The translations under genes and the position numbers were made by a program. Of a stretch of DNA of 33,438 bases, positions 7,986-15,919 are shown one piece after another; within the stretch, counting starts at the first letter, position 1, and each line of letters starts with the position of its first letter. Origin of the DNA: JARDZI01 sp041639705 (GTDB lineage Bacteria; Bacillota; Clostridia; Clostridiales; Caloramatoraceae); NCBI GenBank assembly GCA_041639705.1, contig JBEQBT010000006.1, positions 1 to 33,438 of the forward strand. The letters are read 5' to 3'. Below the pieces are notes generated by a model that worked only from the letters and a program-made list of their open reading frames with translations, was not told the origin of the DNA and searched no databases.

Positions 7986-8933
7986 TTATTGTTTCTGTAC
8001 TTCACTTAACAGTTTTTTAAATATATCCTTTACAGAGAGAATTTCCTTTATTCTATCAACATATTCCCCTGAAAAAATCAATGCTTTCTTAGGGTCTCCA
8101 GTCTTACATGCATTATTTAATGCATCCATAATGCAGAAGCTTTGGAAACATCTTTTTAAACAACCTATACAACTTTCAATTTCATGTACTTCTCCCTTTT
8201 CAATGGACTCTATGAATTGATTTCTAATTCCCTGGCCTGGCAAACCTACAGGGCTTTTAATCCTAACAACGTCCTCCCTGGTGGCTCTTATATAAAGCTC
8301 TTTAAATTCGTCAGAAGCATTTGATTCAATACTTGCTGCAAACCTTGTACCCATCTGAACTCCACTGGCACCAAGTCTAATTACCTCTGATATATCTTTA
8401 CCATCAATTACTCCACCTGCACCAATTACAGGTATATTTACAGCATTACAAACCTCAGGAAGTACATCTCTCATTGACCTATTAGTACCAAGGTGCCCTC
8501 CTGCTTCCTTACCCTCAACTACCAGTGCAGAAGCCCCCAGCTTTTCTGCTATCGCTGCAAGCTTAGCAGAGGATACAATTGGAACAATAGGTACTCCACT
8601 CTCTTTACCCCATACAAACATATCCCTTGAAAATCCAGCTCCAGAAACTACAAGATCTATGCCTTCGCTAATTGCTGTTTTTACAAGATTTGCAAACTCT
8701 CTTACTGCAAATAGCACATTCACTCCTATTATACCTTTTGTCATTTCTCTTGCTTTGCGGATTTCCATCTTAAGCTCCTCAATGCTCATTCCAGTTCCTG
8801 CAATGATTCCAATTCCTCCCTCATTTGCTACTGCAGCTGCCAATCTAGAGGTCGATATACGAACTGCCATTCCTCCCTGGATTATAGGTACAGGTGCCAC
8901 AAGCTTTCCGATTCTAAGTTCTTTTAATTCCAT
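7986..8933 (-). CDS. FMN-dependent FabK/nitronate monooxygenase-family enzyme
   Basis: 315-residue TIM-barrel flavoprotein. Family motifs in order: PIIQGGMA (16-23), VSGAGFS (96-102), EGKEAGGHLG (140-149, with the FMN/catalytic-region His147), IGAGGV (170-175) and GVQMGTRF (191-198). Homologues are either nitronate monooxygenases or FabK-type enoyl-ACP reductases, and sequence alone does not separate them here. A C-terminal cluster of five cysteines (255, 258, 262, 267, 276) is present, as in the nitronate-monooxygenase-like branch. However, a FapR-like operator overlaps the transcription start, exactly as at the acc operon, which favours a lipid-synthesis role. Start chosen at 8933, preceded by GAGGT. 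Single-gene unit. Confidence 0.8.
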   Translation of the reverse strand: MELKELRIGKLVAPVPIIQGGMAVRISTSRLAAAVANEGGIGIIAGTGMSIEELKMEIRKAREMTKGIIGVNVLFAVREFANLVKTAISEGIDLVVSGAGFSRDMFVWGKESGVPIVPIVSSAKLAAIAEKLGASALVVEGKEAGGHLGTNRSMRDVLPEVCNAVNIPVIGAGGVIDGKDISEVIRLGASGVQMGTRFAASIESNASDEFKELYIRATREDVVRIKSPVGLPGQGIRNQFIESIEKGEVHEIESCIGCLKRCFQSFCIMDALNNACKTGDPKKALIFSGEYVDRIKEILSVKDIFKKLLSEVQKQ

Positions 8934-8968
8934 AGCAATACCTCACAATCTATATTAATAACTTGGTT

Positions 8969-8985
8969 TTAGTACCTGGTATTAT
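8969..8985 (-). promoter_or_regulatory. FapR-like operator of the FabK-like gene
   Basis: 17-bp palindrome TTAGTACCTGGTATTAT, with TTAGTACC matching the FapR half-site and 6 of 8 symmetric positions conserved. It lies about 4-20 nt downstream of the predicted start of the minus-strand promoter at 9025-8997, where a bound repressor would block transcription. FapR is the malonyl-CoA-responsive repressor of lipid genes in many Firmicutes; its gene is not in this window. Confidence 0.6.
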
Positions 8986-8996
8986 ATTTTAACTAT

Positions 8997-9025
8997 ATTG
9001 TATCATAGTATAATGATGTTAACAA
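8997..9025 (-). promoter_or_regulatory. Promoter of the FabK-like gene
   Basis: On the minus strand TTGTTA (9025-9020), 17-nt spacer, then TACAAT (9002-8997) with an extended -10 TG one base upstream. The FapR-like box follows immediately. Confidence 0.6.
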
Positions 9026-9205
9026 CTTAAGTATTTAAAATTTCTAATTTTCCTCTATACTAATATGTCGTTTTTGCTCACATCAGAGCATAATAAAGTA
9101 ATGGCGTATTTTCAAATTTATATTTATAATAAACTTTAAGGAAATTATTAAAAAGTTTTATCGTTAAAAAAAGTTTACAATAAAATATTTAAGGGGGCTT
9201 TTTTT

Positions 9206-10107
9206 ATGGAAAATATTAAGCTGGAGGATTTTACTAAATATAAATTTCTATCTAGTGCAGAATATTCACCTGATGGGAAGCATGTATGCTTTGTAGTACA
9301 TAGCATGGATGTGGAGGAGAATAAGTATCTTTCAAACCTTTGGCTGTATGATGTAGAAGCTGGAAATTATTTTAAACTAACTGGTTTTAACAAGGAAAGC
9401 AGCTTTATTTGGCAGAAGGATTCAGAAAACATTCTATTCTCAGGCATGAGAAATGATAAGGATAAGGAGAAAAAGGAAACTAGAGAGGAGTTTACCCAGT
9501 TTTATAGGATAAACATAAATGGTGGCGAAGCTCAGGAAGCTTTCAGGGTACCGATGAATATAAGTTCAATCAAAGAAATTAATGAGTATACATATTTAAT
9601 TTCAGCAGCATATAACCCAATGAAAAAGGAATTAAATTTACTATATGAAAAAGAAAAGGAGGACTTGGAGTAACTGGGGGATCCTATGGTGGTTTTATGA
9701 CTAACTGGATTATTGGTCACACAGACAGATTTAAGGCGGCTGCTTCCCAGAGAAGTATCTCAAATTGGATATCAATGTTTGGAACAAGTGATATAGGGTA
9801 TTATTTTGCAGAGGATCAAAATGGAGCTACACCCTGGAGAAATCATGAGAAACTATGGGAACACTCTCCATTAAAATATGCAGACAGGGTAAAAACTCCT
9901 ACTTTATTTATTCATTCTGAAGAGGATTATCGCTGCTGGTTGGTGGAGGGAATACAGATGTTCACTGCATTAAAGTATAATGGAATTGAAGCAAGAATGT
10001 GCCTGTCTAAAGGAGAAAACCATGAATTAAGCAGAAGTGGAAAGCCAAAACATAGAATCAGAAGGTTAATAGAAATTACAGAGTGGTTTAATAAGCACTT
10101 AAAATAG
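9206..10107 (+). pseudogene. Remnant of an S9 (prolyl oligopeptidase-family) peptidase gene
   Basis: Two incompatible reading frames belong to one ancestral gene. 9206-9673 encodes the N-terminal beta-propeller start (155 residues, with SPDGKHVCFVV), preceded by a good AAGGGGG ribosome binding site. From about 9660 the +2 frame encodes the end of the alpha/beta-hydrolase domain: LGVTGGSYGGFM with the nucleophile Ser, HSEEDYRC with the triad Asp region, and GENHELS with the triad His. Intact family members are about 650-680 residues. Roughly 350-400 residues (about 1.1 kb) are missing at a junction near 9650-9665, which also shifts the frame. The first ATG of the second frame (9697) lies after the nucleophile Ser, so restart there cannot give an active enzyme. 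Confidence 0.85.
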
Positions 10108-10112
10108 CATTC

Positions 10113-10146
10113 AACAAGTCCCTGGAATTTCAACCAGGGACTTGTT
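10113..10146 (+). terminator. Hairpin after the S9 peptidase remnant
   Basis: Perfect 13-bp stem, AACAAGTCCCTGG (10113-10125) and CCAGGGACTTGTT (10134-10146), 8-nt loop. There is no proper T tract on either side, so it may be a weak terminator or a stabilising hairpin. Confidence 0.5.
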
Positions 10147-10217
10147 ATTAGGGTTAAGGGTATAAAGCTATATATGATATACTTAAATACAAATGAAGAA
10201 TATTCTGGAGGAGAAGT

Positions 10218-11030
10218 ATGAACTTATTTTATATAACCGATTCTGGATCTACAGAAAAGGATTTAAACAGCAGTCAGCAGCCAGTGTTTGTTTTTGGCGG
10301 ATTACAGACTACTGAGGAAGGTTGTGGAAAGACCCTAAATGAATATCAAAAAATATTAAAGAAATATTTTAGAGGGAATATACCATTAGAGTTTGAGCTA
10401 CATGTTGAAAATTTATTGGCTCCTAATGGCAAAGGTTTTTTTGAAGCCTGGGACAGGGAAAAAAGAAATAATCTGACATTTGAAATTATTGAAATGTGCT
10501 TTACTCTTAAAAACAGGGTAGCTTTATATGCAGTTGACAAAAATCAGTTAAAGGAATCAATAAAGGAAGGTAAGGAGAATCAAAGGAGTAGCATTCCCTA
10601 TCTCTTATCCTATGAATATATGATTACATTTATAAACTGGTATATAAAAACTGGACTTCAAGGGTTTGAGAGGGGAATAGCTATATTAGAAAGAAGAGAA
10701 GAGTTTGAAAAAGAAATAAGAGCTATTACAAAATATAAAAAATATGATTCAAAAAGCCATGACTTAATAAAGCATTTAATTGAAATAAGCTATGCAATAG
10801 ATTCAAAATATAACCCTATGATGCAAATAGCTGAGTTGGTTTGTTTTATTGCTAAGAAGCACTTTGAAATAGAACAGGGCTATAGAAAAAGTTATCCAGA
10901 TGAGGCCAAAAACTTTTTCAAAGAAGGTTACTTAAAAATTCAAAGAATGATAATTAATAGTAATGACTTTGTGTTGGAACAAAAGAGTGATTTTTATAAG
11001 GAGGCTGATGAGATGAATTTAATAATTTAA
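10218..11030 (+). CDS. DUF3800-like protein
   Basis: 270-residue soluble protein of unproven function. It opens with FYITDSGS, resembling the YIDESG opening of DUF3800 proteins. Near residue 195 it has DSKYNPMMQIAELVCFI, resembling their conserved C-terminal D...LQLADL segment with Asp replaced by Glu. DUF3800 proteins are predicted to have an RNase H-like fold with an acidic metal site; they are often found near mobile elements or defence genes, but no activity is general knowledge. The gene has a strong ribosome binding site (GGAGGAG) and stands alone between a peptidase remnant and tldD. The assignment rests on two motifs. Confidence 0.6.
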   Translation: MNLFYITDSGSTEKDLNSSQQPVFVFGGLQTTEEGCGKTLNEYQKILKKYFRGNIPLEFELHVENLLAPNGKGFFEAWDREKRNNLTFEIIEMCFTLKNRVALYAVDKNQLKESIKEGKENQRSSIPYLLSYEYMITFINWYIKTGLQGFERGIAILERREEFEKEIRAITKYKKYDSKSHDLIKHLIEISYAIDSKYNPMMQIAELVCFIAKKHFEIEQGYRKSYPDEAKNFFKEGYLKIQRMIINSNDFVLEQKSDFYKEADEMNLII

Positions 11031-11080
11031 CTATGTTATAGCTTAATAAATCTATATTATATTGCATTTTTTTATAATTA

Positions 11081-11110
11081 TTGGTAAATTTAAATTGTGG
11101 CAAGTATATT
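11081..11110 (+). promoter_or_regulatory. Possible tldDE promoter
   Basis: TTGGTA (11081-11086), 18-nt spacer, TATATT (11105-11110), 28 nt before the tldD start. Moderate match to the sigma-A consensus. Confidence 0.4.
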
Positions 11111-11138
11111 AAACAGTAATTTATAGGGGGGAAAGACA

Positions 11139-12572
11139 ATGAAGGTTGCTATGTCTAAGTATCTAATTAATACAAAACCACTGCTGAGACAAATGGTTAG
11201 CAGACTTTCACAGTATTTTAAATATGTTTCCATCTTAGGAACTGATACTGTTGGAAAACAGTATGGAATTCAAAGGGGAAGTATAGGCTTAAGTGACTCG
11301 ATGTGGGCAGAAAGGGGCTTTGTAGTAAGGGTTTACAATGGTAAGAATTATTCTGAATTCTCACTAAACAATATTTCTGAAGAAAACCTTGATGTATTAA
11401 TAGACGAAATCCATACAGGGGTACAAGAGACAGTATCAAAGCTATCCACATCAAATACTGGTGCAAGCATTTACCCAGTTATTGTTGAAGAAGAGATTAA
11501 AGGAAGCTATTTTGGGGAGGTTAGAATACCTCCGGAGGATGTAAGTGCAGAAGAGAAAATAAAGAAAATGACTGAAATTAAGGATAATGCATTTGCATAT
11601 TCAAACCTCCTGGCAAATTTTATTGTTAACTATGAAGAAGTTCATATATCAAAAATATTTATATCAAACAAGAAGGAGCTGGAGCAGTCATATATATGGA
11701 GCCAAGGTATGACAATACCTGTGGTTAGAAGGGATAAAAATACAAAGTATTCCTATATGTCATTCTCAGGGCTTAAGGGAGTTGAAATATTTGACGAAAT
11801 GGAAAATTCCTATATAGAAGCTATAGATAAAGCAGTTAAGCTATTAGATGCAAAACGCGCCATTCCAGGAGAATACGAGGTTATATGTTCTCCAGAAATA
11901 TCAGGTTTAATAGCCCATGAAGCATTTGGTCATGGAGTAGAAATGGACATGTTCGTTAAAAACAGGGCTAAGGCTGTTGAATACCTGGGATTGAGGGTTG
12001 CATCAGATTTAGTTGTAATGCATGATGGAGCATTAGTAGAGCCTAGGGACGTGTCATCCTACTATTTTGATGATGAGGGAGTTCTAGCATCTGATACTAT
12101 TATTATAAATAAAGGAATTTTACAGACTGGTATTTCAGATACGCTTTCAGCATTAAAGCTTGGAACAAAACCTACAGGAAACGGTAAAAGAGAGTCATTT
12201 GAAAGAAAGGCATATGCGAGAATGACTAATACTTTTTTTGCCCCAGGAAAGGACAAGTTAGAGGACATGATAGCCTCAATAAAACATGGATATCTGATTG
12301 ATGGCATGATGAGTGGTATGGAGGATCCAAAAAATTGGGGTATTCAATGTGTGGCTTCCATGGGTAAAGAGATAAGAGATGGTAAGTTTACAGGTGAAAT
12401 TGTTTCTCCAGTGATAATGGTAGGATATGTGCCCGATTTATTAAATTCCATTTCAATGGTATCCGAAGAGCTTGTAGTATCTGGTTCAGGAGCTTGTGGA
12501 AAAGGATACAAGGAATATGTAAAGGTATCAAATGGCGGTCCATATATTAAAACAAGAGTGAGGTTAGGATAA
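11139..12572 (+). CDS. tldD: TldD family metalloprotease, catalytic subunit
   Basis: 477-residue TldD/PmbA-family protein, close to the usual 480. It carries the catalytic zinc motif HEAFGH (260-265; HExxxH), which distinguishes TldD from TldE; the third ligand Cys is expected in the C-terminal half (GSGACGKGY near the end is a conserved segment). TldD-TldE forms a heterodimeric protease that degrades unfolded peptides and, in other bacteria, matures microcin B17 and processes antitoxin CcdA. The start has GGGGGGAAAG upstream. The tldE start overlaps its stop codon by one base (TAATG), so the two subunits are translationally coupled. No obvious precursor peptide gene lies nearby. Confidence 0.93.
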   Translation: MKVAMSKYLINTKPLLRQMVSRLSQYFKYVSILGTDTVGKQYGIQRGSIGLSDSMWAERGFVVRVYNGKNYSEFSLNNISEENLDVLIDEIHTGVQETVSKLSTSNTGASIYPVIVEEEIKGSYFGEVRIPPEDVSAEEKIKKMTEIKDNAFAYSNLLANFIVNYEEVHISKIFISNKKELEQSYIWSQGMTIPVVRRDKNTKYSYMSFSGLKGVEIFDEMENSYIEAIDKAVKLLDAKRAIPGEYEVICSPEISGLIAHEAFGHGVEMDMFVKNRAKAVEYLGLRVASDLVVMHDGALVEPRDVSSYYFDDEGVLASDTIIINKGILQTGISDTLSALKLGTKPTGNGKRESFERKAYARMTNTFFAPGKDKLEDMIASIKHGYLIDGMMSGMEDPKNWGIQCVASMGKEIRDGKFTGEIVSPVIMVGYVPDLLNSISMVSEELVVSGSGACGKGYKEYVKVSNGGPYIKTRVRLG

Positions 12573-13876
12573 TGTTAGATTTGATTAAGAAGGTTCTATC
12601 GAACTGTAAGGATTTAGATGGATGGAAGATTGTAGAAAAAACGATAAAGTCTAATGAACTTTTCTTTATAAAAAAAGACCTGGATATGAATCGTGTGAAG
12701 GATGTGCACTACTTTACCATAACTACATATAAGGATTTTGAAGAAAAGGAACTTAAGTATAAGGGTTCGTCAAGTACCAATATCCACCCAACAATGAACC
12801 CATCAGAAATTAAGGCTGCTGTAGAGAGTGCAGCATTCGGGGCTAAGTTTATTAAGAACCCATATTATCCACTTGTAAAACCAACTAAAGTGGTTCAACC
12901 TGAATTAAAAAGCAATTTTTCAGAAAAAGCCATGGTTGAATGGCTCCCACAAATAACAGATGCAATATTCTGTGGTGATGAATATAAAAAGGGTTGGATA
13001 AACTCAGCAGAATTATTTATAAATAAAGTGGACACAAGAATTGTAAATTCTGAAGGTGTTGATGCTTCATATAATAATTATACAGGGGAACTTGAATTCA
13101 TTACTAATTGGAAGGAGAAATCAGAGGAAATTGAATTATACAAGGATATAAAATTTGCAAATTTCGATTCTGAATGGTTTATGCAAAATGTTGAGGAAAT
13201 GCTTTCAATTAGCATGGGAAGAGCAAAGGCAATGCCAATGCCAAACTTAGGAAAGCACACTGTGCTTTTAACTGGTGAAGGGGCAAGAGGTCTTTTAGAC
13301 TTTTATAATACACAGGCAAATGCTAAGTTGGTTTTCGAAGGGATTTCCACTGCAAAAATAGGAGAAAGCATACAAGGAGAGAATATAGTAGGTGATACCA
13401 TAAACATGAAGCTTGACCCATTTATACAAAATTCTTCAGAATCTGCATCATATGATAATGATGGTCTTCCATTATCCACTGTAGACTTGATCCAAAATGG
13501 AGTGTTAAAGAATTATTGGGGGAGTATGCAATATTCACACTATATGGATATTAAACCTACAGGAAGCATCAAAAACATTGTTGTGGAGGGTGGAAGAAAG
13601 TCCCTTGCAGCATTTAAGACTGAGCCATACTTAGAACTTATATCCTTCTCAAACTTCCAGATGGATCCATTCACAGGAGACTTTGGAGGGGAAGTTAGGC
13701 TTGGCTGGTACTTTGATGGTGAAAAAACCATTCCAGTAACAGGAGGGGCAGTTACAGGTAATATTAAGGATGTACAGCATGAAATGTATTTATCCAAAGA
13801 GCTTCAAGTAGACAATGATTTCATTGGACCAAGAACAATACAAATATTTAATGTTTCAGTATCTGGGAAAGAATAA
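12572..13876 (+). CDS. tldE: TldE/PmbA family protease, non-catalytic subunit
   Basis: 434-residue partner of TldD. It lacks the HExxxH motif but keeps the family architecture: an N-terminal domain and a C-terminal beta-rich domain ending in a GGAVTGNIKDVQHEM-type segment near residue 390. In the known complex TldE shapes the substrate groove while TldD supplies the zinc site. It starts on the last base of the tldD stop codon. No terminator-like hairpin with a T tract was found immediately after it. Confidence 0.9.
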   Translation: MLDLIKKVLSNCKDLDGWKIVEKTIKSNELFFIKKDLDMNRVKDVHYFTITTYKDFEEKELKYKGSSSTNIHPTMNPSEIKAAVESAAFGAKFIKNPYYPLVKPTKVVQPELKSNFSEKAMVEWLPQITDAIFCGDEYKKGWINSAELFINKVDTRIVNSEGVDASYNNYTGELEFITNWKEKSEEIELYKDIKFANFDSEWFMQNVEEMLSISMGRAKAMPMPNLGKHTVLLTGEGARGLLDFYNTQANAKLVFEGISTAKIGESIQGENIVGDTINMKLDPFIQNSSESASYDNDGLPLSTVDLIQNGVLKNYWGSMQYSHYMDIKPTGSIKNIVVEGGRKSLAAFKTEPYLELISFSNFQMDPFTGDFGGEVRLGWYFDGEKTIPVTGGAVTGNIKDVQHEMYLSKELQVDNDFIGPRTIQIFNVSVSGKE

Positions 13877-14008
13877 GTAAAACATAAAAGAAGTGACTGT
13901 GAATTTTATTTCCGGTCCCTTTATTAATGAATTCTTTGTAGAAAAAAGGATTTTTATCAACAATATAGAACTTATAAATTAGAATAAATTTTAATTGGAG
14001 GTGTTTTT

Positions 14009-14593
14009 ATGAAGTCACTAAAAGGAACAAGAACAGCAGAAAATCTTATGAAGGCTTTTGCAGGAGAATCCCAGGCAAGAAATAGATATACATATTATGC
14101 ATCTGCTGCTAAAAAAGAAGGATTTATTCAGATTTCAAATCTCTTTACTGAGACTGCTGAAAATGAGAAAGAACATGCAAAAAGGTTTTTTAAATTCTTA
14201 AATGAAAGCTTAAATGGTGAAAACGTAGAAATAACTGCCGACTTCCCAGTTGGACTGGGAGACACTAAGGCTAATCTTCTTTCAGCTGCAAAGGGTGAGA
14301 ATGAAGAGTGGTCAAGCCTATATCCTAATTTTGCAAAAGTAGCTGAAGAAGAGGGCTTCCAGGCAATTGCAACTGCATTTAGAAAAATTGCTGAGGTGGA
14401 AAAGCATCATGAGGAAAGATACAGAAAGTTGCTTAGCAATTTGGAAAATGATGCAGTTTTCAAAAAAGAAAATATAGTTATGTGGAAATGTAACAATTGC
14501 GGGTACATTCATGTAGGTACAAGCGCCCCAGAATCCTGTCCAGCATGTCAACATCCACAGGGATACTTTGAAGTGTTTGTTGAGACATATTAA
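14009..14593 (+). CDS. rbr: Rubrerythrin
   Basis: 194-residue diiron/rubredoxin protein that reduces hydrogen peroxide with electrons from NAD(P)H via rubredoxin-type partners, an oxygen-defence enzyme of anaerobes. The erythrin four-helix domain shows the expected ligands: Glu20, Glu53-x2-His56, the Glu97 region, and Glu131-x2-His134. The C-terminal rubredoxin-like knuckle has Cys161-x2-Cys164 and Cys177-x2-Cys180. The start follows TTGGAGGTG at good spacing. It is a single-gene unit with its own terminator. No convincing PerR box was seen in the 132-nt upstream gap. Confidence 0.95.
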   Translation: MKSLKGTRTAENLMKAFAGESQARNRYTYYASAAKKEGFIQISNLFTETAENEKEHAKRFFKFLNESLNGENVEITADFPVGLGDTKANLLSAAKGENEEWSSLYPNFAKVAEEEGFQAIATAFRKIAEVEKHHEERYRKLLSNLENDAVFKKENIVMWKCNNCGYIHVGTSAPESCPACQHPQGYFEVFVETY

Positions 14594-14613
14594 TTATTAT
14601 TGTGAAAATTGAT

Positions 14614-14648
14614 AAAATGCTCCATCTTTTATAGGATGGAGCATTTTT
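14614..14648 (+). terminator. Intrinsic terminator after rubrerythrin
   Basis: Stem AAAATGCTCCATC (14614-14626) with GATGGAGCATTTT (14635-14647), followed by a T run. Strong intrinsic terminator. Confidence 0.9.
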
Positions 14649-14829
14649 AATATTCTTGAAACCTTTCCAACAGAAAAGGACTTAGATGTGCAAAGTATTA
14701 GCCTTCTTTTTTCACCAGTTAAAGAGTATTTATATATTATATGAAATCATAATTATCTAAAAATTTAAAAATATTTGAGTATTTTTTGACGATTAGTAGA
14801 AAAATATTAAAAGAAATGTTAAGTTATAA

Positions 14830-14884
14830 TTAACATTACCTTAACCAAAACATGTAGGAACATAATATGCAATCAAAATATAAT
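14830..14884 (+). promoter_or_regulatory. Pho-box-like repeat and -10 element of the pst operon
   Basis: Direct repeat TTAACA (14830-14835) and TTAACC (14841-14846) at 11-nt periodicity, resembling PhoP binding sites of Bacillus. A TATAAT lies at 14879-14884 with no recognisable -35, as expected for an activator-dependent promoter; the repeat would sit at about -61 to -45. An inverted TGTTAA (14817-14822) lies just upstream. In the rest of the 14649-14829 gap I see only AT-rich sequence. Confidence 0.5.
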
Positions 14885-14929
14885 AAGTTTGTAAGATAAA
14901 ATTGAATTGAAACGAGAGGAGAAATAAAG

Positions 14930-15850
14930 ATGAGAAATTTAAAGAAAGTCTTTTTAACAGCTGTAGTAGGAATTATTACATTATCAACAGCTGCATGCTC
15001 AGCAGGTGGCGGAGGAACAAAACAATCACTAACTGGTACTATTAAAGCAGATGGTTCAAGCACAGTAGGACCAATAACACAGGCTGTGGCAGAAGAATTT
15101 AATAAAGAATATAAAGATGTTAATACAACAGTTGGTATTTCTGGAACAGGTGGGGGATTTAAAAAGTTTGTAGTTGGTGAAATAGATATAGCAGATGCAT
15201 CAAGAAAAGCAAAGCAAGCAGAAATAGATCAGGCAAAGGCAAATGGCATAGAAATGACAGAGTTTGAAGTAGCATATGATGGAATTGCAGTTGTTGTTAA
15301 TAAGGAAAACACATGGGCAGCTGATATGACAAAAGATGAGTTAAAGAAAATGTGGCAGCTGGGTTCAACAGTTAAGCTTTGGAGTGATATAAGACCAGAA
15401 TGGCCAAGGTCACCAATTAAGTTCTACAGCCCAGGAACAGACTCAGGTACATTTGAATACTTTACAGAAGCAATAAATGATAAAGCAAAGGAAATAAGAC
15501 AGGATGGACTTACAACAAGTGAAGATGACAATGTATTAGTTACAGGTGTATCAGGAGACAAATATGCCATTGGATATTTTGGTCTTGCATACTTTGAAGA
15601 AAATGCTGACAAACTAAATATAGTTAAAGTTAACGGGGTAACTCCATCAGTTGAAACAGTGTTAGACAAAACATATAAACCACTTTCAAGACCACTGTAT
15701 ATATATGTAAATAATAAATCCTTGGCAAGAGAAGAAGTAAAAACCTTTGTAAAGTATTATCTTGAAAATGTTAAGGCACTAGTAAGCGACGTAGGATATA
15801 TTCCACTTGAAGATGCAAAATATACTGAAGCATTAAGCAAGTTAAAATAA
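14930..15850 (+). CDS. pstS: Phosphate-binding lipoprotein PstS
   Basis: 306-residue substrate-binding lipoprotein of the high-affinity phosphate ABC transporter. The N-terminus is a lipoprotein signal (positive MRNLKK, hydrophobic stretch, then TAAC with the lipidated Cys at 23) followed by a Gly/Ser linker. Phosphate-site motifs are visible: DGSSTVGP (about 41-48), GTGGGFKKF (about 73-81) and DSGTFEYF (about 170). Preceded by a GAGGAGA ribosome binding site and a Pho-box-like repeat. A T-poor hairpin separates it from pstC, a common way of giving PstS higher expression than the membrane subunits. Confidence 0.95.
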   Translation: MRNLKKVFLTAVVGIITLSTAACSAGGGGTKQSLTGTIKADGSSTVGPITQAVAEEFNKEYKDVNTTVGISGTGGGFKKFVVGEIDIADASRKAKQAEIDQAKANGIEMTEFEVAYDGIAVVVNKENTWAADMTKDELKKMWQLGSTVKLWSDIRPEWPRSPIKFYSPGTDSGTFEYFTEAINDKAKEIRQDGLTTSEDDNVLVTGVSGDKYAIGYFGLAYFEENADKLNIVKVNGVTPSVETVLDKTYKPLSRPLYIYVNNKSLAREEVKTFVKYYLENVKALVSDVGYIPLEDAKYTEALSKLK

Positions 15851-15865
15851 ATAAGTATATTGGAA

Positions 15866-15886
15866 AGGCACCTAAGCTAGGTGCCT
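15866..15886 (+). terminator. T-poor hairpin between pstS and pstC
   Basis: Perfect 9-bp stem AGGCACCTA/TAGGTGCCT with a 3-nt loop, and no U tract. More likely a partial terminator or mRNA-stabilising structure than a full stop. Confidence 0.6.
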
Positions 15887-15919
15887 ATTGCCATGTATAC
15901 ATATTAAGGAGGCCTTGAA

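Noticed and set aside
7777..8220. 147-codon plus-strand frame across the palindromic element
   Set aside because: Runs through the inverted repeats and into the antisense strand of the FMN enzyme gene, without a ribosome binding site.
9697..10107. Independent 136-residue hydrolase gene
   Set aside because: The ATG lies after the nucleophile Ser and no ribosome binding site is positioned for it; it is the 3' part of the broken S9 peptidase gene.
13877..14008. PerR box upstream of rubrerythrin
   Set aside because: The TTATAAATTAGAATAA stretch matches only the first half of the PerR consensus; the second half does not fit.
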